Below, one piece after another: positions 7,002 through 14,300 of a stretch of 64,000 bases of DNA; the first letter of the stretch is position 1; every line of letters begins with the position of its first letter. Under the pieces are notes generated by a model. That model was given only the letters and a program-made list of their open reading frames with translations. It made no database searches and had not been told where the DNA came from. The translations under genes and the position numbers were made by a program. Origin of the DNA: Sporosarcina globispora (lineage in GTDB: Bacteria > Bacillota > Bacilli > Bacillales > Cytobacillaceae). The stretch is from the NCBI RefSeq assembly GCF_001274725.1, contig NZ_LGUF01000007.1, positions 3,892,090-3,956,089 on the forward strand, written 5' to 3'.

Positions 7002-8465
7002 TTAATAGCCAATATAAACGGTTTTTACTTGAGTGAAAAACTCCAGTCCGACTCTTCCTGACTCCCGGAACGTAGCCGTGCTGGATTGCTTTAATCCGCC
7101 AAACGGTGCATTGATTAAGTTGCCGGTTGTAGTCCGGTTCACTTTTACCGTGCCTGCCTGAATGTCTTTAGTAAATTGGCTGGCTGTTTTTAAATTATTT
7201 GTCACAATGGAAGCAGACAATCCATAATCCACGTCATTCGCAATCGCAATGGCTTCTTCATATGTATCTGCTTCGATCACGGCAATGACAGGGCCAAAGA
7301 TTTCTTCCTTGGCAATGCGGTGATTTGGTTTAACATTAGTAAAAATGGCAGGCTGCACAAAATATCCTTTTTCATATTCACCTGATGTGAGGCGCTCACC
7401 ACCATATACTAGATCCGCACCGTCTTCTTTCCCAAACTCAATATACTTCAGGACATTTTTCAGCTGCTTTTCATTTGCCAGCGGGCCGATCTTAACTCCT
7501 TCTTCAAAACCGCTGCCAATTCTAAGGGCGCTTGTTTTTTCAATCAATTTCTCCATAAATGCTTCTTTTACTTCCTTCATCACAATCACTCTGCTTGTTC
7601 CTGTGCATGCCTGCCCAGTCAAAGAAAACCCGCCATTCACTGTTAATGTGGCAGCAAGATCAATGTCAGCATCTTCCATTACTAAAAGCGGGTTTTTTCC
7701 GCCAAGTTCCATTTGAGTGCGGGTAATGAAAGAGCATTTGCTGTGGATGCCCTCTCCTGCAGCTGTTGAGCCAGTGAAGGTGACAGCCTTGACAGCAGGA
7801 TGCGTGACTAATAAATCACCTACATCAGATGCCTTCCCAGTAACAAAGTTTAAAACACCCTTTGGTATACCGGCATCATGCAGCGCTTCAACAAGCCGAA
7901 CGGCAATCAGAGGGGTATCTGAAGAAGGTTTGAACACAACTGTGTTTCCAGTAATTAATGCGGGAGCAATTTTTCTCGCAGCAATAGAGATTGGAAAGTT
8001 CCATGGCGTGATCACACTTACAACTCCAAGCGGTTCTCTTTCCGTCGAAACTCTCATATTTGGATCATCATTCGGGAAGGTTTCACCTGTGAAGCTTTGT
8101 CCCTCGACCGCATAATAGCGAAGTGTCTGTGCGGACCGCAGCACTTCATTTTTCGCATCATTGACATGCTTTCCTTCTTCCCTTGTCAGTTCTTCTGCAT
8201 ATGTGGCCGCCTTTTCTTCGAGTAGTGCTGCGGCCTTGTTCAAAATGGCAGCACGCTTGGATGGAGCTGTCTTTGCCCAGTCAGGGAATGCTTTACTGGC
8301 GGCTTCAATTGCCTGTTTCACATCGGTTTCATTGGATGCCTGAAAAACGCCAACCACATCTCCCGTATTTGCAGGGTTCACACTATAAAACTTCTTTTGG
8401 CTCGCGGATTCCTGCCACTCACCATTAATATAGTTATTGAATGTTTCTACCTTTGTTGTAATCAA
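7002..8465 (-). CDS. NAD(P)-dependent aldehyde dehydrogenase
   Basis: A 487-residue member of the aldehyde dehydrogenase superfamily that oxidises an aldehyde to a carboxylic acid. Visible are the Rossmann segment SVITPWNFPISIAARKIAPA, the active-site Glu in MELGGKNPLL, the catalytic Cys in TGQACTGTSR, and PFGGLKQSS near the C-terminus, as in succinate-semialdehyde/ketoglutarate-semialdehyde-type enzymes. I choose the TTG at 8465 since AAGGTGAT precedes it with normal spacing and the sequence then starts as usual for the family (TTKVETFNNYINGEW); a TTG at 8510 is also open. It lies downstream of the PqqC-fold gene and 18 bp before the GlcG-like gene. Confidence 0.93.
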   Translation of the reverse strand: MITTKVETFNNYINGEWQESASQKKFYSVNPANTGDVVGVFQASNETDVKQAIEAASKAFPDWAKTAPSKRAAILNKAAALLEEKAATYAEELTREEGKHVNDAKNEVLRSAQTLRYYAVEGQSFTGETFPNDDPNMRVSTEREPLGVVSVITPWNFPISIAARKIAPALITGNTVVFKPSSDTPLIAVRLVEALHDAGIPKGVLNFVTGKASDVGDLLVTHPAVKAVTFTGSTAAGEGIHSKCSFITRTQMELGGKNPLLVMEDADIDLAATLTVNGGFSLTGQACTGTSRVIVMKEVKEAFMEKLIEKTSALRIGSGFEEGVKIGPLANEKQLKNVLKYIEFGKEDGADLVYGGERLTSGEYEKGYFVQPAIFTNVKPNHRIAKEEIFGPVIAVIEADTYEEAIAIANDVDYGLSASIVTNNLKTASQFTKDIQAGTVKVNRTTTGNLINAPFGGLKQSSTATFRESGRVGLEFFTQVKTVYIGY

Positions 8466-8529
8466 ACATATCACCTTACTCTCTGTTAATTTCTCCCTTT
8501 CCTGCGACAACTTCTCCTATTATAGATAG

Positions 8530-8573
8530 GGCCGCCACATAGACCTCGATGGACAAGATTTAGTGTGACGGCC
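8530..8573 (-). other. Intra-operon hairpin between PqqC-like and ALDH genes
   Basis: GGCCGCCAC at 8530-8538 faces GTGACGGCC at 8565-8573 with one mismatch and a 26-base loop. There is no T run on the minus strand, so this may be an mRNA processing or stabilising element. Confidence 0.4.
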
Positions 8574-8586
8574 TGGATAATCCTTA

Positions 8587-9318
8587 TTATTTTGCTTCTA
8601 CTAAAGAGCCAAGATCCTGTTCAAGATATTCTCTCCATAAGCCATCCATGTACATGCGGCGCATTTTCGCACCTGTGCGGACTACTTCAAGGCAGCGCTG
8701 CTGTAATTCAGGAGTATCAGCATGGTCCAAAACAATCTTGTAGCCGCGTTCTCCATGGATTTCGTCAGATACGATGTGTAGATCGAAGAATTCGATTTCT
8801 TCATCTGTGAATCCGTATTGTGCACGGAGGGCTGGAGTCTGCTTTCGATAAATGTCCGGAACCTGGGACTCGAGGCCGACAACTAGAGCAGCCGTTGCTA
8901 CAACGAAGTTTTCACGGGCTGCCACTGCATAGCACCAGCTTTGCAGGCCTAATGTTGTTGGAGCCATGTTTTCCGGGTCAATCACCCGTTCGCGGGTTGT
9001 TCCACATGCTTCAGCAAAGCGAATCAGCAAGTCTGTATGGCGGTCGGCCGCAATTTCCTCTTCATACATATTTTGAAGTGTGAAATCTTTTGCTGCTTCA
9101 AATTTCGGATCGGTTGGAGTGTTGTGATAAATGTACGCTAAGTAGTCTGCAAAAGGCCCTACATAGTGGTAATGGTTTTCAGCCCATCTGGCAAAATGCT
9201 TTCTTTCCAGTTTTCCTTCAGCCCAAGCTACTGTGAATGGAGCTTTCTGGCTATGGTTTCCTTTAATGGCTTCCTCTAATTCTTTGCGAAATTCATCTTT
9301 CGATAACAATTCTGGCAT
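8587..9318 (-). CDS. PqqC/TenA-like haem-oxygenase-fold (probable diiron) oxidase
   Basis: A 243-residue all-helical protein of the PqqC/TenA superfamily (iron-containing redox enzymes, HDO type). Candidate metal ligands are in MYEEEIAADRHTDLL (about residues 85-100) and in the last helices, FFDLHIVSDEIHGERGY (about 180-196), the E...E-x-x-H / H...D/E-x-x-H arrangement of diiron members such as UndA and CADD. Classical PqqC is cofactorless and acts in PQQ synthesis, but no other pqq gene is in the window. Two TTGGTATACAA-type operators lie upstream. With two ferredoxins, an aldehyde dehydrogenase and a creatininase nearby, an oxidative C-C or C-N cleavage yielding an aldehyde is a reasonable guess. 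Substrate unknown. Confidence 0.82.
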   Translation of the reverse strand: MPELLSKDEFRKELEEAIKGNHSQKAPFTVAWAEGKLERKHFARWAENHYHYVGPFADYLAYIYHNTPTDPKFEAAKDFTLQNMYEEEIAADRHTDLLIRFAEACGTTRERVIDPENMAPTTLGLQSWCYAVAARENFVVATAALVVGLESQVPDIYRKQTPALRAQYGFTDEEIEFFDLHIVSDEIHGERGYKIVLDHADTPELQQRCLEVVRTGAKMRRMYMDGLWREYLEQDLGSLVEAK

Positions 9319-9366
9319 GTGTAAACTCCTCCTCGAAATTTATGTAACCTAACGGCACTTGATATT

Positions 9367-9377
9367 TTGTATACCAA
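9367..9377. promoter_or_regulatory. GntR-type operator, PqqC-like promoter, site 1
   Basis: TTGTATACCAA; read toward the gene it is TTTTGGTATACAAAA, containing an extended minus-10 (TG-G-TATACA), so a bound repressor would cover the promoter. Confidence 0.65.
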
Positions 9378-9438
9378 AACATTTCAAAAAATAATAGGTT
9401 GCTTATTTACAACCGCCTTTATTCTTGTTTTTTTGGTC

Positions 9439-9451
9439 TTTGGTATACCTT
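9439..9451. promoter_or_regulatory. GntR-type operator, PqqC-like promoter, site 2
   Basis: TTTGGTATACCTT lies 72 bp upstream of site 1. The two sites are enclosed by a roughly 20-bp imperfect inverted repeat at 9380-9402 and 9461-9484 (CATTTCAAAAA...AATAGGTT and its mirror). Confidence 0.6.
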
Positions 9452-9543
9452 GATGAAATCATAACCTATTCTTTTTGAAATGTAAACATAATTTTTAGAA
9501 TTTTTTAAAGATTGATTTTTCTCAGATGATAGATTGTAAGAAT

Positions 9544-10314
9544 TTAATAAAGCAGCTCCTCTTTCAGATCAAGCAGCTCGGAAAGTTCATCAGCAAGATG
9601 ATCCAAGGCTTCTTCAACTATCTGCTCTCCGATTTCCCTGCTCCCTTTCCGTCCATCACCAATACAGCCGTTTACAGTCATTTCTTCATAGAAATAAAAT
9701 CCCTGGACAGCTTTACCCGGCCGGAGTCTTTCCCATCTGCCGCCTTGATTGATTTCTCCTTTTTCCAAAAGGGCTTCCCTTACCAGCTCCGGTGCAAGAT
9801 ACAGGGCTTCAGACACTTCACGTTCACAGCTGTGGCCAAATAAAGGGGATTTTACATATTTCCCGATAGATTCCTTGGCAGATGCAGTGGTCTTTGCATA
9901 GTAGACTTCTACTTCCAATTTCTTTGTGATGGTCATGGCCGCCAGATTCAGTGTAGATTGGTTTCCGCCATGCGAATTCAAAAATAAAAACTTCTTGATG
10001 GCGTGCTGTTTCAAAGAAGAAACCATGTCTGTAAGAACGGCAATCAAGGTAGACGGTTGAAGTGTAATTGTTCCGGGGAAATGGATGTGATGCTCGGAAA
10101 CACCCATGTTAACAGCCGGCGTCACAATGGCATATGGAAACATTCTTTGCCCCAGTTTAATAGCCATCCTCTCCGCAAGCACTGCGTCACAGCTTTCGGC
10201 CATATGTGGACCATGCTGCTCATGTGCTCCAACAGGAATAATGGCAAACTCTACTGTTTCTAGTGATTTCTCGACTTCCTTCCATGTCATCTTAGTAAGA
10301 TCATAACAATTCAT
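9544..10314 (-). CDS. Creatininase-family metal-dependent amidohydrolase
   Basis: A 256-residue creatininase-family protein. The metal site motifs are complete: PVGAHEQHGPHMAES with Glu and His near residues 30-40, Asp in CDAVLAERM, FLNSHGGN near 118-125, and the HSCEREVSEA segment with Glu near 165-175. Family members hydrolyse cyclic or linear amides (creatinine, formamides), ring lactam/lactone bonds in inosose breakdown, or process mycofactocin (MftE). Nothing here identifies creatinine itself: creatinase and sarcosine oxidase genes are absent. The gene has its own TTGGTATACA site at 10345 and lies between the PqqC-fold oxidase and the second ferredoxin, so it probably serves the same pathway. 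Confidence 0.88.
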   Translation of the reverse strand: MNCYDLTKMTWKEVEKSLETVEFAIIPVGAHEQHGPHMAESCDAVLAERMAIKLGQRMFPYAIVTPAVNMGVSEHHIHFPGTITLQPSTLIAVLTDMVSSLKQHAIKKFLFLNSHGGNQSTLNLAAMTITKKLEVEVYYAKTTASAKESIGKYVKSPLFGHSCEREVSEALYLAPELVREALLEKGEINQGGRWERLRPGKAVQGFYFYEEMTVNGCIGDGRKGSREIGEQIVEEALDHLADELSELLDLKEELLY

Positions 10315-10344
10315 TTTCGTGATACCTCACTTATTTTAGGTATT

Positions 10345-10356
10345 TTGTATACCATT
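10345..10356. promoter_or_regulatory. GntR-type operator upstream of creatininase
   Basis: TTGTATACCATT; read toward the gene AATGGTATACAA, again containing TGGTATACA as an extended minus-10, 31 bp before the start codon. Confidence 0.65.
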
Positions 10357-10375
10357 AAAGGATAAAAATAAAAAA

Positions 10376-10708
10376 CTATTTCGCAATAGCAGCTGTTGTC
10401 TTCTTGGGAGGCTTTACAGAGATGTTCTCCTGGGATATTTCAATATCCTTTTGTATGGTCATTTGACAAGTTAACCGGTACCCTTCTTTCACTTTGTCGC
10501 CAAGCATTTTTTCTTCCTTCCAATTTGGCGGTGCGAGATCATCTCCCCCATTTAATACAATGCACGTACATTTTGTGCATCTTCCCATGCCGCATCCATA
10601 TTTTAATTCCGGAAACTGGCGGATCCCTGCCAGGACAACCAAATTGGCATTATCCTTTACCTGCTTTTCCACAACCTCCCCATCCACATGAAGCGTAACC
10701 TTCGGCAT
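10376..10708 (-). CDS. Plant-type 2Fe-2S ferredoxin (second copy)
   Basis: A 110-residue ferredoxin with ligands CGMGRCTKCTC plus the Cys of YRLTCQMTI, the same CX5CX2C...C plan as the protein at 4145-4495 but only moderately similar. A basic, lysine-rich tail follows the domain. GAAAGGGG precedes the ATG. It is directly upstream of the creatininase gene in the same direction, with a TTGGTATACA operator between them, so the two can be expressed together or apart. Probable electron carrier for the PqqC-fold oxidase or another oxygenase outside the window. Confidence 0.88.
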   Translation of the reverse strand: MPKVTLHVDGEVVEKQVKDNANLVVLAGIRQFPELKYGCGMGRCTKCTCIVLNGGDDLAPPNWKEEKMLGDKVKEGYRLTCQMTIQKDIEISQENISVKPPKKTTAAIAK

Positions 10709-10754
10709 AACATTACCCCTTTCAGTTTATTCTAAAAATTTAGATACTTTTTCA

Positions 10755-10766
10755 AAGTATACAACC
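10755..10766. promoter_or_regulatory. Operator-like site upstream of second ferredoxin
   Basis: AAGTATACAACC, an imperfect copy of the cluster operator; toward the gene it reads GGTTGTATACTT with TATACT as a possible minus-10. Confidence 0.45.
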
Positions 10767-10912
10767 TTTCTGAAAGATTAGCAAACTGGTTTTTTATTTT
10801 TTTAATCAAATTGTACCATAGCTGGAATAAGTACCATTTTTCATATTACACTGAGGCTATCATAGTAAATAGGCTGGATTTGCTGCCATTTTTCCATGTA
10901 TGCGATCATAAT

Positions 10913-11045
10913 CGTCGTTAATCAACTGATTGACTACCACTTGAGAACTATTATTTTGATCGTTAATCAGGGCGATTAACTACCATTTTCCCTTATCCAA
11001 TGTTGTTTTCGTCGTTAATCGGCAAGATGGCAGTCATTCTTTCCC
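10913..11045. repeat. Degenerate intergenic array with GTTAATC...GATTAAC units
   Basis: Units starting with GTTAATC at about 10917, 10962 and 11014 are 45 and 52 bp apart. The middle unit holds a perfect inverted pair GTTAATC-AGGGC-GATTAAC followed by TACCATTTTCCC; the flanking units are diverged copies (GATTGACTACCA; ending TTCTTTCCC). It lies in the 547-bp gap 10709-11255, which otherwise holds only AT-rich sequence and two operator sites; no gene is evident. Confidence 0.55.
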
Positions 11046-11157
11046 TGCTCTTTTCTGCATGATCTGATTTTCCTTTTATTTCCGCAGAATAATTAAAAAA
11101 TTTAGAATATATTATTGAATATTTCGAAACTTTAGTATAAAATAATTTTAAAGTTAA

Positions 11158-11168
11158 TGGTATACAAT
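11158..11168. promoter_or_regulatory. GntR-type operator upstream of the 111-residue protein gene
   Basis: TGGTATACAAT reads toward the gene at 11256, about 88 bp before its start; contains TGGTATACA as extended minus-10. Confidence 0.6.
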
Positions 11169-11255
11169 ATTCCAAAGGAAAAGGGGTATGCTGACTAATT
11201 ACATATTGAATAATTCAGTGATAATAACTAAATAGAAAACAAAGGAGTGTTTTAA

Positions 11256-11591
11256 TTGGGTAAATATATTGTATTGACAAATAAAGATACTTTCCAGACC
11301 ATTCTTCAAAACGAGGGTCTAAAACCGGTTGAGACGTATCATTTTTATTTTTTCGATAAGCTAAAGGCTAAGTACACAATTGCGGAAGTTTTGGATGAGA
11401 ATATGAAAATCCAGCTTTATGAGGAGTATGAGGGAAAAGAGTATGTAAATCATATAGGTGTTAAATTTTTTGAACGGTTTGAAACGCTGGAAGCAGCCAG
11501 AGAAGAACTGGATGAAATAGTAAAAGCATCCGGCAATAGTGAAGACTCCATTCATTCCAAACTGGTAAAATCTGATGAAGTAGCAGTATAA
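11256..11591 (+). CDS. Conserved-looking 111-residue protein of unknown function
   Basis: A 111-residue soluble acidic protein starting at a TTG 6 bp after AAAGGAGTG. The sequence suggests a small alpha/beta fold: beta strands KYIVLTN and KAKYTIAEVLDE, an aromatic stretch YHFYFFDKL, and an amphipathic C-terminal helix ETLEAAREELDEIVKA. I do not recognise the family. It has a clear cluster operator upstream and is therefore probably part of the TTGGTATACAA regulon. A ferredoxin-like (dimeric alpha-beta barrel) partner or monooxygenase accessory is possible but not shown. Downstream lies a structured repeat rather than an ordinary terminator, although CCCGGAGGAAG/CTTCTTCCGGG just after the stop could end the transcript. 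Confidence 0.65.
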   Translation: MGKYIVLTNKDTFQTILQNEGLKPVETYHFYFFDKLKAKYTIAEVLDENMKIQLYEEYEGKEYVNHIGVKFFERFETLEAAREELDEIVKASGNSEDSIHSKLVKSDEVAV

Positions 11592-11609
11592 GTGTTTTGT
11601 CTAAACCCG

Positions 11610-11634
11610 GAGGAAGCCGTTCTTCTTCCGGGTT
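11610..11634 (+). terminator. Terminator hairpin after the 111-residue protein gene
   Basis: AACCCGGAGGAAG faces CTTCTTCCGGGTT with a very short loop about 20 bp past the stop codon; the following TGCTGTTC is a weak tail. Confidence 0.5.
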
Positions 11635-11646
11635 TGCTGTTCATAA

Positions 11647-11769
11647 GAAAAGCGGTAGCGACTTGCCCACCCCCGACAACACAAGACGAGCCTCCCGGAA
11701 AGGCGTTCTTTGCCTTATTGGGAGGATTGGCTTGTGACCTCGAGGGGGTAGGCGCTGGAGCTAGACAGT
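11647..11769. repeat. Structured dispersed repeat of Bacillus type (about 120 bp, strongly self-complementary)
   Basis: The sequence runs from AAAGCGGTAGCG to GGCGCTGGAGCTAGACAG, a signature that I recall as an extragenic repeat in several Bacillus genomes. Nested complementary arms are visible: ACCCCC (11669-11674) with GGGGGT (11744-11749), CACAAG (11680-11685) with CTTGTG (11731-11736), CCTCCC (11691-11696) with GGGAGG (11720-11725), and AAGGC with GCCTT around the tip. Its GC content is well above the surroundings. It could be a non-autonomous mobile element or encode a stable RNA hairpin. Confidence 0.7.
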
Positions 11770-11805
11770 TTTCTACGTTCAAAATTTCAAACTTTCTTAT
11801 TCTAT

Positions 11806-11830
11806 AGAAGAAACCGCCAAAGAATGGCGG
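11806..11830 (-). terminator. Terminator for the 28-residue ORF
   Basis: CCGCC (11814-11818) pairs with GGCGG (11826-11830); on the minus strand the stem is followed by TTTCTTC, 6 bp past the small ORF's stop. Confidence 0.55.
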
Positions 11831-11835
11831 CCTGA

Positions 11836-11922
11836 CTAGAATTTTAATGTTTTTCTTAAACGGGCTAATTTTCTTTCTGTTTTCTCAATTGCATATTTGG
11901 ATCCAAATAGAAAATGGAACAT
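11836..11922 (-). CDS. Putative 28-residue basic small protein
   Basis: A small open frame (MFHFLFGSK at the start, then an amphipathic basic helix KTERKLARLRKTLKF). It has an excellent ribosome site, AAAAAAGGAGG, 9 bp before the ATG, and a hairpin terminator directly behind it, so it looks like an independent minigene. The helix has alternating Arg/Lys and Leu/Ile and could bind membrane or nucleic acid. Family and function unknown. It would be missed by length-limited gene callers. Confidence 0.5.
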   Translation of the reverse strand: MFHFLFGSKYAIEKTERKLARLRKTLKF

Positions 11923-11993
11923 TGGGGGAGCCTCCTTTTTTCTCTATCCTATTATCATTATTATATTATGATGTTTTCAGTTTTACAATAAAA

Positions 11994-12074
11994 TTGTATA
12001 CCAAATACCAAAATTAAATATAAAATGTAGCTGATTTTTGAACAAATAAAGAGATAATGACAATTTGGTATACA
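11994..12074. promoter_or_regulatory. Pair of GntR-type operators upstream of permease 1
   Basis: TTGTATACCAA at 11994-12004 and TTGGTATACA at 12065-12074, in opposite orientation and 71 bp apart, the same spacing as the two sites before the PqqC-like gene (72 bp). The second site reads toward the permease and contains TGGTATACA 42 bp before its start. The rest of the 524-bp gap 11592-12115 holds the structured repeat and the 28-residue ORF. Confidence 0.65.
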
Positions 12075-12115
12075 TTTCAACATTCACTTCAATAAAGATC
12101 GCGAGGGTGTCTGAT

Positions 12116-13498
12116 ATGCTGAGAGTTTTATTTTTGACCGTTATTGGTTTATATTTGCTGTCCACTTTGCTACCGCAATGGAATATCGATCCCCTCCTCT
12201 CTATCTTGTGCTCTATCATAGTCCTTTTGACATTCAGACTTGCGAAGAAATTCGTTCAGATCCTCGGGGGCGTATTCCTGGCTTTTGGTGCTGTGCTGCT
12301 TTGGACAAGCGGCTCAGAATGGCAGCAATATATTCTTGCCTTTGGACCAATGCTTGATTTGCTTACCATGTTTACGTTAATACCAATCCTCGGCATACCG
12401 ATTAAACTTGGGCGATACGGAGAAGGCATCCAGGCCATCATTCAAAAACGGGTAAAAACATCTGGTCATTTATATATGATGACTTCGGGGATTTCTTACT
12501 TTTTTAGCATTTTCATGAATCTTGCCACTCTTCCCATGACGTATTATTCAATCCGGCCGGCACTTGGGAGCTTTCCGGTGCGGAACAAGGAACGATTTAT
12601 GAGCAGGGCGATTTCCAGGGGGTTTGCAATGCCTTTAATTTGGGCGCCCGTAACGCCTATAGTTGGGATAGTGATTACGATGACGGGTGTCAGCTGGGGA
12701 TCCATCCTCCCCTATGTGATTCCGCTGAGCATATTGGGCTTAGGAATGGATTGGTTTATTGGTTCCCGTCAGTCCCAGCCTATGAATCTCCCGCACGTTG
12801 AGGAAGAATCTGTGCATGAAACGGCGGCAGCCATGGAAGCAGGTTATGCCGGCCGGCCGGGCAGAGTTTTTCAAATCCTGATTGCCATCTCAATTTTTAA
12901 TGTTCTTGTATCCCTTGCTGAGACGCAGTTTTCTTTGCCTTTCTTAATTCTTGTTTCTTTGATCGTCATTCCATTTGCATTCAGCTGGTCCCTTATATTA
13001 AAAAAAGGGAGAGAATTTGGCAATCAGCTTGCCGACCATTTCAATTCCTTCGCCTTAAGCATGAAGGACCAATTTCTCATCTTTTTATCAACTGGCTTTT
13101 TTATCTCAGCCATTAACTTTTCGAAGGCAAATGATGTTCTTTATGACTGGATTGCAGCTTTTATAAATTTGGCCGGGGTCGAAGTTTTCCTAATCATCTT
13201 GCCTTTGATTCCGTTAGGGCTGGCCTTTCTGGGACTTCATCCAGCCGTTTCCCTTGCTTTGATGATTGAAGGCGTAAACCCGGCAGCCATCGGAATTTCC
13301 CCGCACATTCTGACAGTCGCGATGCTGTCCGGCGCCGTTTCCGCCTTCTTAGTTGGTCCATATAATGCCACGCTTGGCCTAATGTCCAACATTATTAAAA
13401 TCGATTCCTATAAAGTCTCCAACTGGAATATGCCATTCGCGGCAGTTTATGTGGCTTGTGTGATGTTATATTTGTTTATACTGGAAAGATTGCTCTAA
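12116..13498 (+). CDS. Polytopic membrane permease, family not assigned
   Basis: A 460-residue integral membrane protein with about 11-12 hydrophobic segments in two roughly similar halves. Conserved-looking loops are FMNLATLPMTYYSIRPALG and FAMPLIWAPVTPIVG in the first half, and LAFLGLHPAVSLALMIEGVN and GAVSAFLVGPYNATLG in the second; this helix-break layout is typical of ion-transporter-superfamily carriers for organic anions. I choose the ATG at 12116, after GAGGGTG; the longer frame lacks a ribosome site and would overlap the operator. Two cluster operators lie upstream. Probably imports or exports the unknown substrate of the cluster. A convergent terminator separates it from the ProC-like gene. 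Confidence 0.75.
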   Translation: MLRVLFLTVIGLYLLSTLLPQWNIDPLLSILCSIIVLLTFRLAKKFVQILGGVFLAFGAVLLWTSGSEWQQYILAFGPMLDLLTMFTLIPILGIPIKLGRYGEGIQAIIQKRVKTSGHLYMMTSGISYFFSIFMNLATLPMTYYSIRPALGSFPVRNKERFMSRAISRGFAMPLIWAPVTPIVGIVITMTGVSWGSILPYVIPLSILGLGMDWFIGSRQSQPMNLPHVEEESVHETAAAMEAGYAGRPGRVFQILIAISIFNVLVSLAETQFSLPFLILVSLIVIPFAFSWSLILKKGREFGNQLADHFNSFALSMKDQFLIFLSTGFFISAINFSKANDVLYDWIAAFINLAGVEVFLIILPLIPLGLAFLGLHPAVSLALMIEGVNPAAIGISPHILTVAMLSGAVSAFLVGPYNATLGLMSNIIKIDSYKVSNWNMPFAAVYVACVMLYLFILERLL

Positions 13499-13501
13499 AG
13501 G

Positions 13502-13541
13502 AAAAAGCTGCTGATCAAATAGTTAATCAGCAGCTTTTTTG
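13502..13541. terminator. Bidirectional terminator between permease 1 and the dehydrogenase-like gene
   Basis: AAAAAGCTGCTGAT pairs with ATCAGCAGCTTTTTT around a short loop. It serves both convergent genes and overlaps the last codons of the minus-strand gene. Confidence 0.85.
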
Positions 13542-14203
13542 TTGGATTCCTGTATTTCTTCCGCAATCTCCTGTGCAAAATGCCCCAAAGTGCCTTCGCT
13601 GTAGGAACGTATGACTTCAGGAGCAAGTGAAGTAAGGGCTCTTTTGATGTAAGCTGGAGGATACCCTTTACCAGTAAAGTCATTCTCAATTTCGACAGCC
13701 GCTTTTACGGCAAAAAAAGTGGCCAGTTTGTTTATTTCTACTAATCTTTCTTCACTGTCCTTTACGATTTCCCCCAATGGCTTAAAAAGGTCCGCTATCG
13801 GATCTGGCAGGTGATCCTCTGAAATAAACAGTCCATTTCCATGCTCCATTAAATCTCTTGAATGACCCATATACTTTAATCCGTATACCTTGCAAGAAGG
13901 GAATCTTTCTGTAATTCTTTTCGTAGGAAGTGCTGTCGCCATGTTGATGAAGACAATAGAACATTGCTCAGGAAACATGCTTTCCATAAAAGAAATCACA
14001 TTTCCGGCCGGCAAAGCAAGCAGAATCATTTCCATCTGTATTAGTTCTACTTCAGTCACAGGGCGTCCGTTAGGGAACTTTTCAGCGAATTGTTCTGCCT
14101 TTGACCTGTCTGGATGATAAAAACCTATTGAAATGTTTGAATTATGCCAATGGGTCATCATAGCTGTCCCTAATTTCCCAATCCCTGCTAAACCAATTTT
14201 CAT
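13523..14203 (-). CDS. NAD(P)-binding protein, pyrroline-5-carboxylate reductase-like
   Basis: A 226-residue protein with a Rossmann start (KIGLAGIGKLGTAMMTHW) and a helical second domain (about 150-225) as in the ProC/F420-oxidoreductase group. It is shorter than ProC (about 270), and the C-terminal segment lacks the classical proline-rich ProC signature, so true P5C reductase activity is doubtful. The ATG at 14203 is chosen because GGAGGTAGCAAG precedes it. Located between two permeases in the TTGGTATACAA cluster, directly downstream of permease 2 with a terminator between. It may reduce an imine or keto product of the pathway; this is inference. Confidence 0.75.
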   Translation of the reverse strand: MKIGLAGIGKLGTAMMTHWHNSNISIGFYHPDRSKAEQFAEKFPNGRPVTEVELIQMEMILLALPAGNVISFMESMFPEQCSIVFINMATALPTKRITERFPSCKVYGLKYMGHSRDLMEHGNGLFISEDHLPDPIADLFKPLGEIVKDSEERLVEINKLATFFAVKAAVEIENDFTGKGYPPAYIKRALTSLAPEVIRSYSEGTLGHFAQEIAEEIQESNKKAAD

Positions 14204-14228
14204 CTTGCTACCTCCTATTCTGTCCAAG

Positions 14229-14282
14229 AAAAAGGCTATCCCTTAAGTTATTTTATTACTAACTTTGCAGGATAACCTTTTA
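14229..14282 (-). terminator. Terminator after permease 2
   Basis: AAAGGTTATCC / GGATAGCCTTT (one mismatch) with an inner AAGTTA/TAACTT stem, followed on the minus strand by TTTTTCTT. Confidence 0.65.
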
Positions 14283-14300
14283 ATTTTCAAGCTTACTATT

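Noticed and set aside
7345-8115. Plus-strand frames opposite the aldehyde dehydrogenase
   Set aside because: Composition follows the complementary coding strand; no start signals; the minus-strand gene has all catalytic motifs.
9544-10314. True creatinine degradation
   Set aside because: Creatinase, sarcosine oxidase/dehydrogenase and a creatinine transporter are all missing from the window.
8587-10708. PQQ or mycofactocin biosynthesis locus
   Set aside because: A PqqC-fold protein and a creatininase-fold protein are present, but no precursor peptide, radical SAM enzyme or RRE protein is visible.
13523-14203. Proline biosynthesis proC
   Set aside because: The protein is shorter than ProC, lacks the C-terminal ProC signature, and no other proline gene is close.
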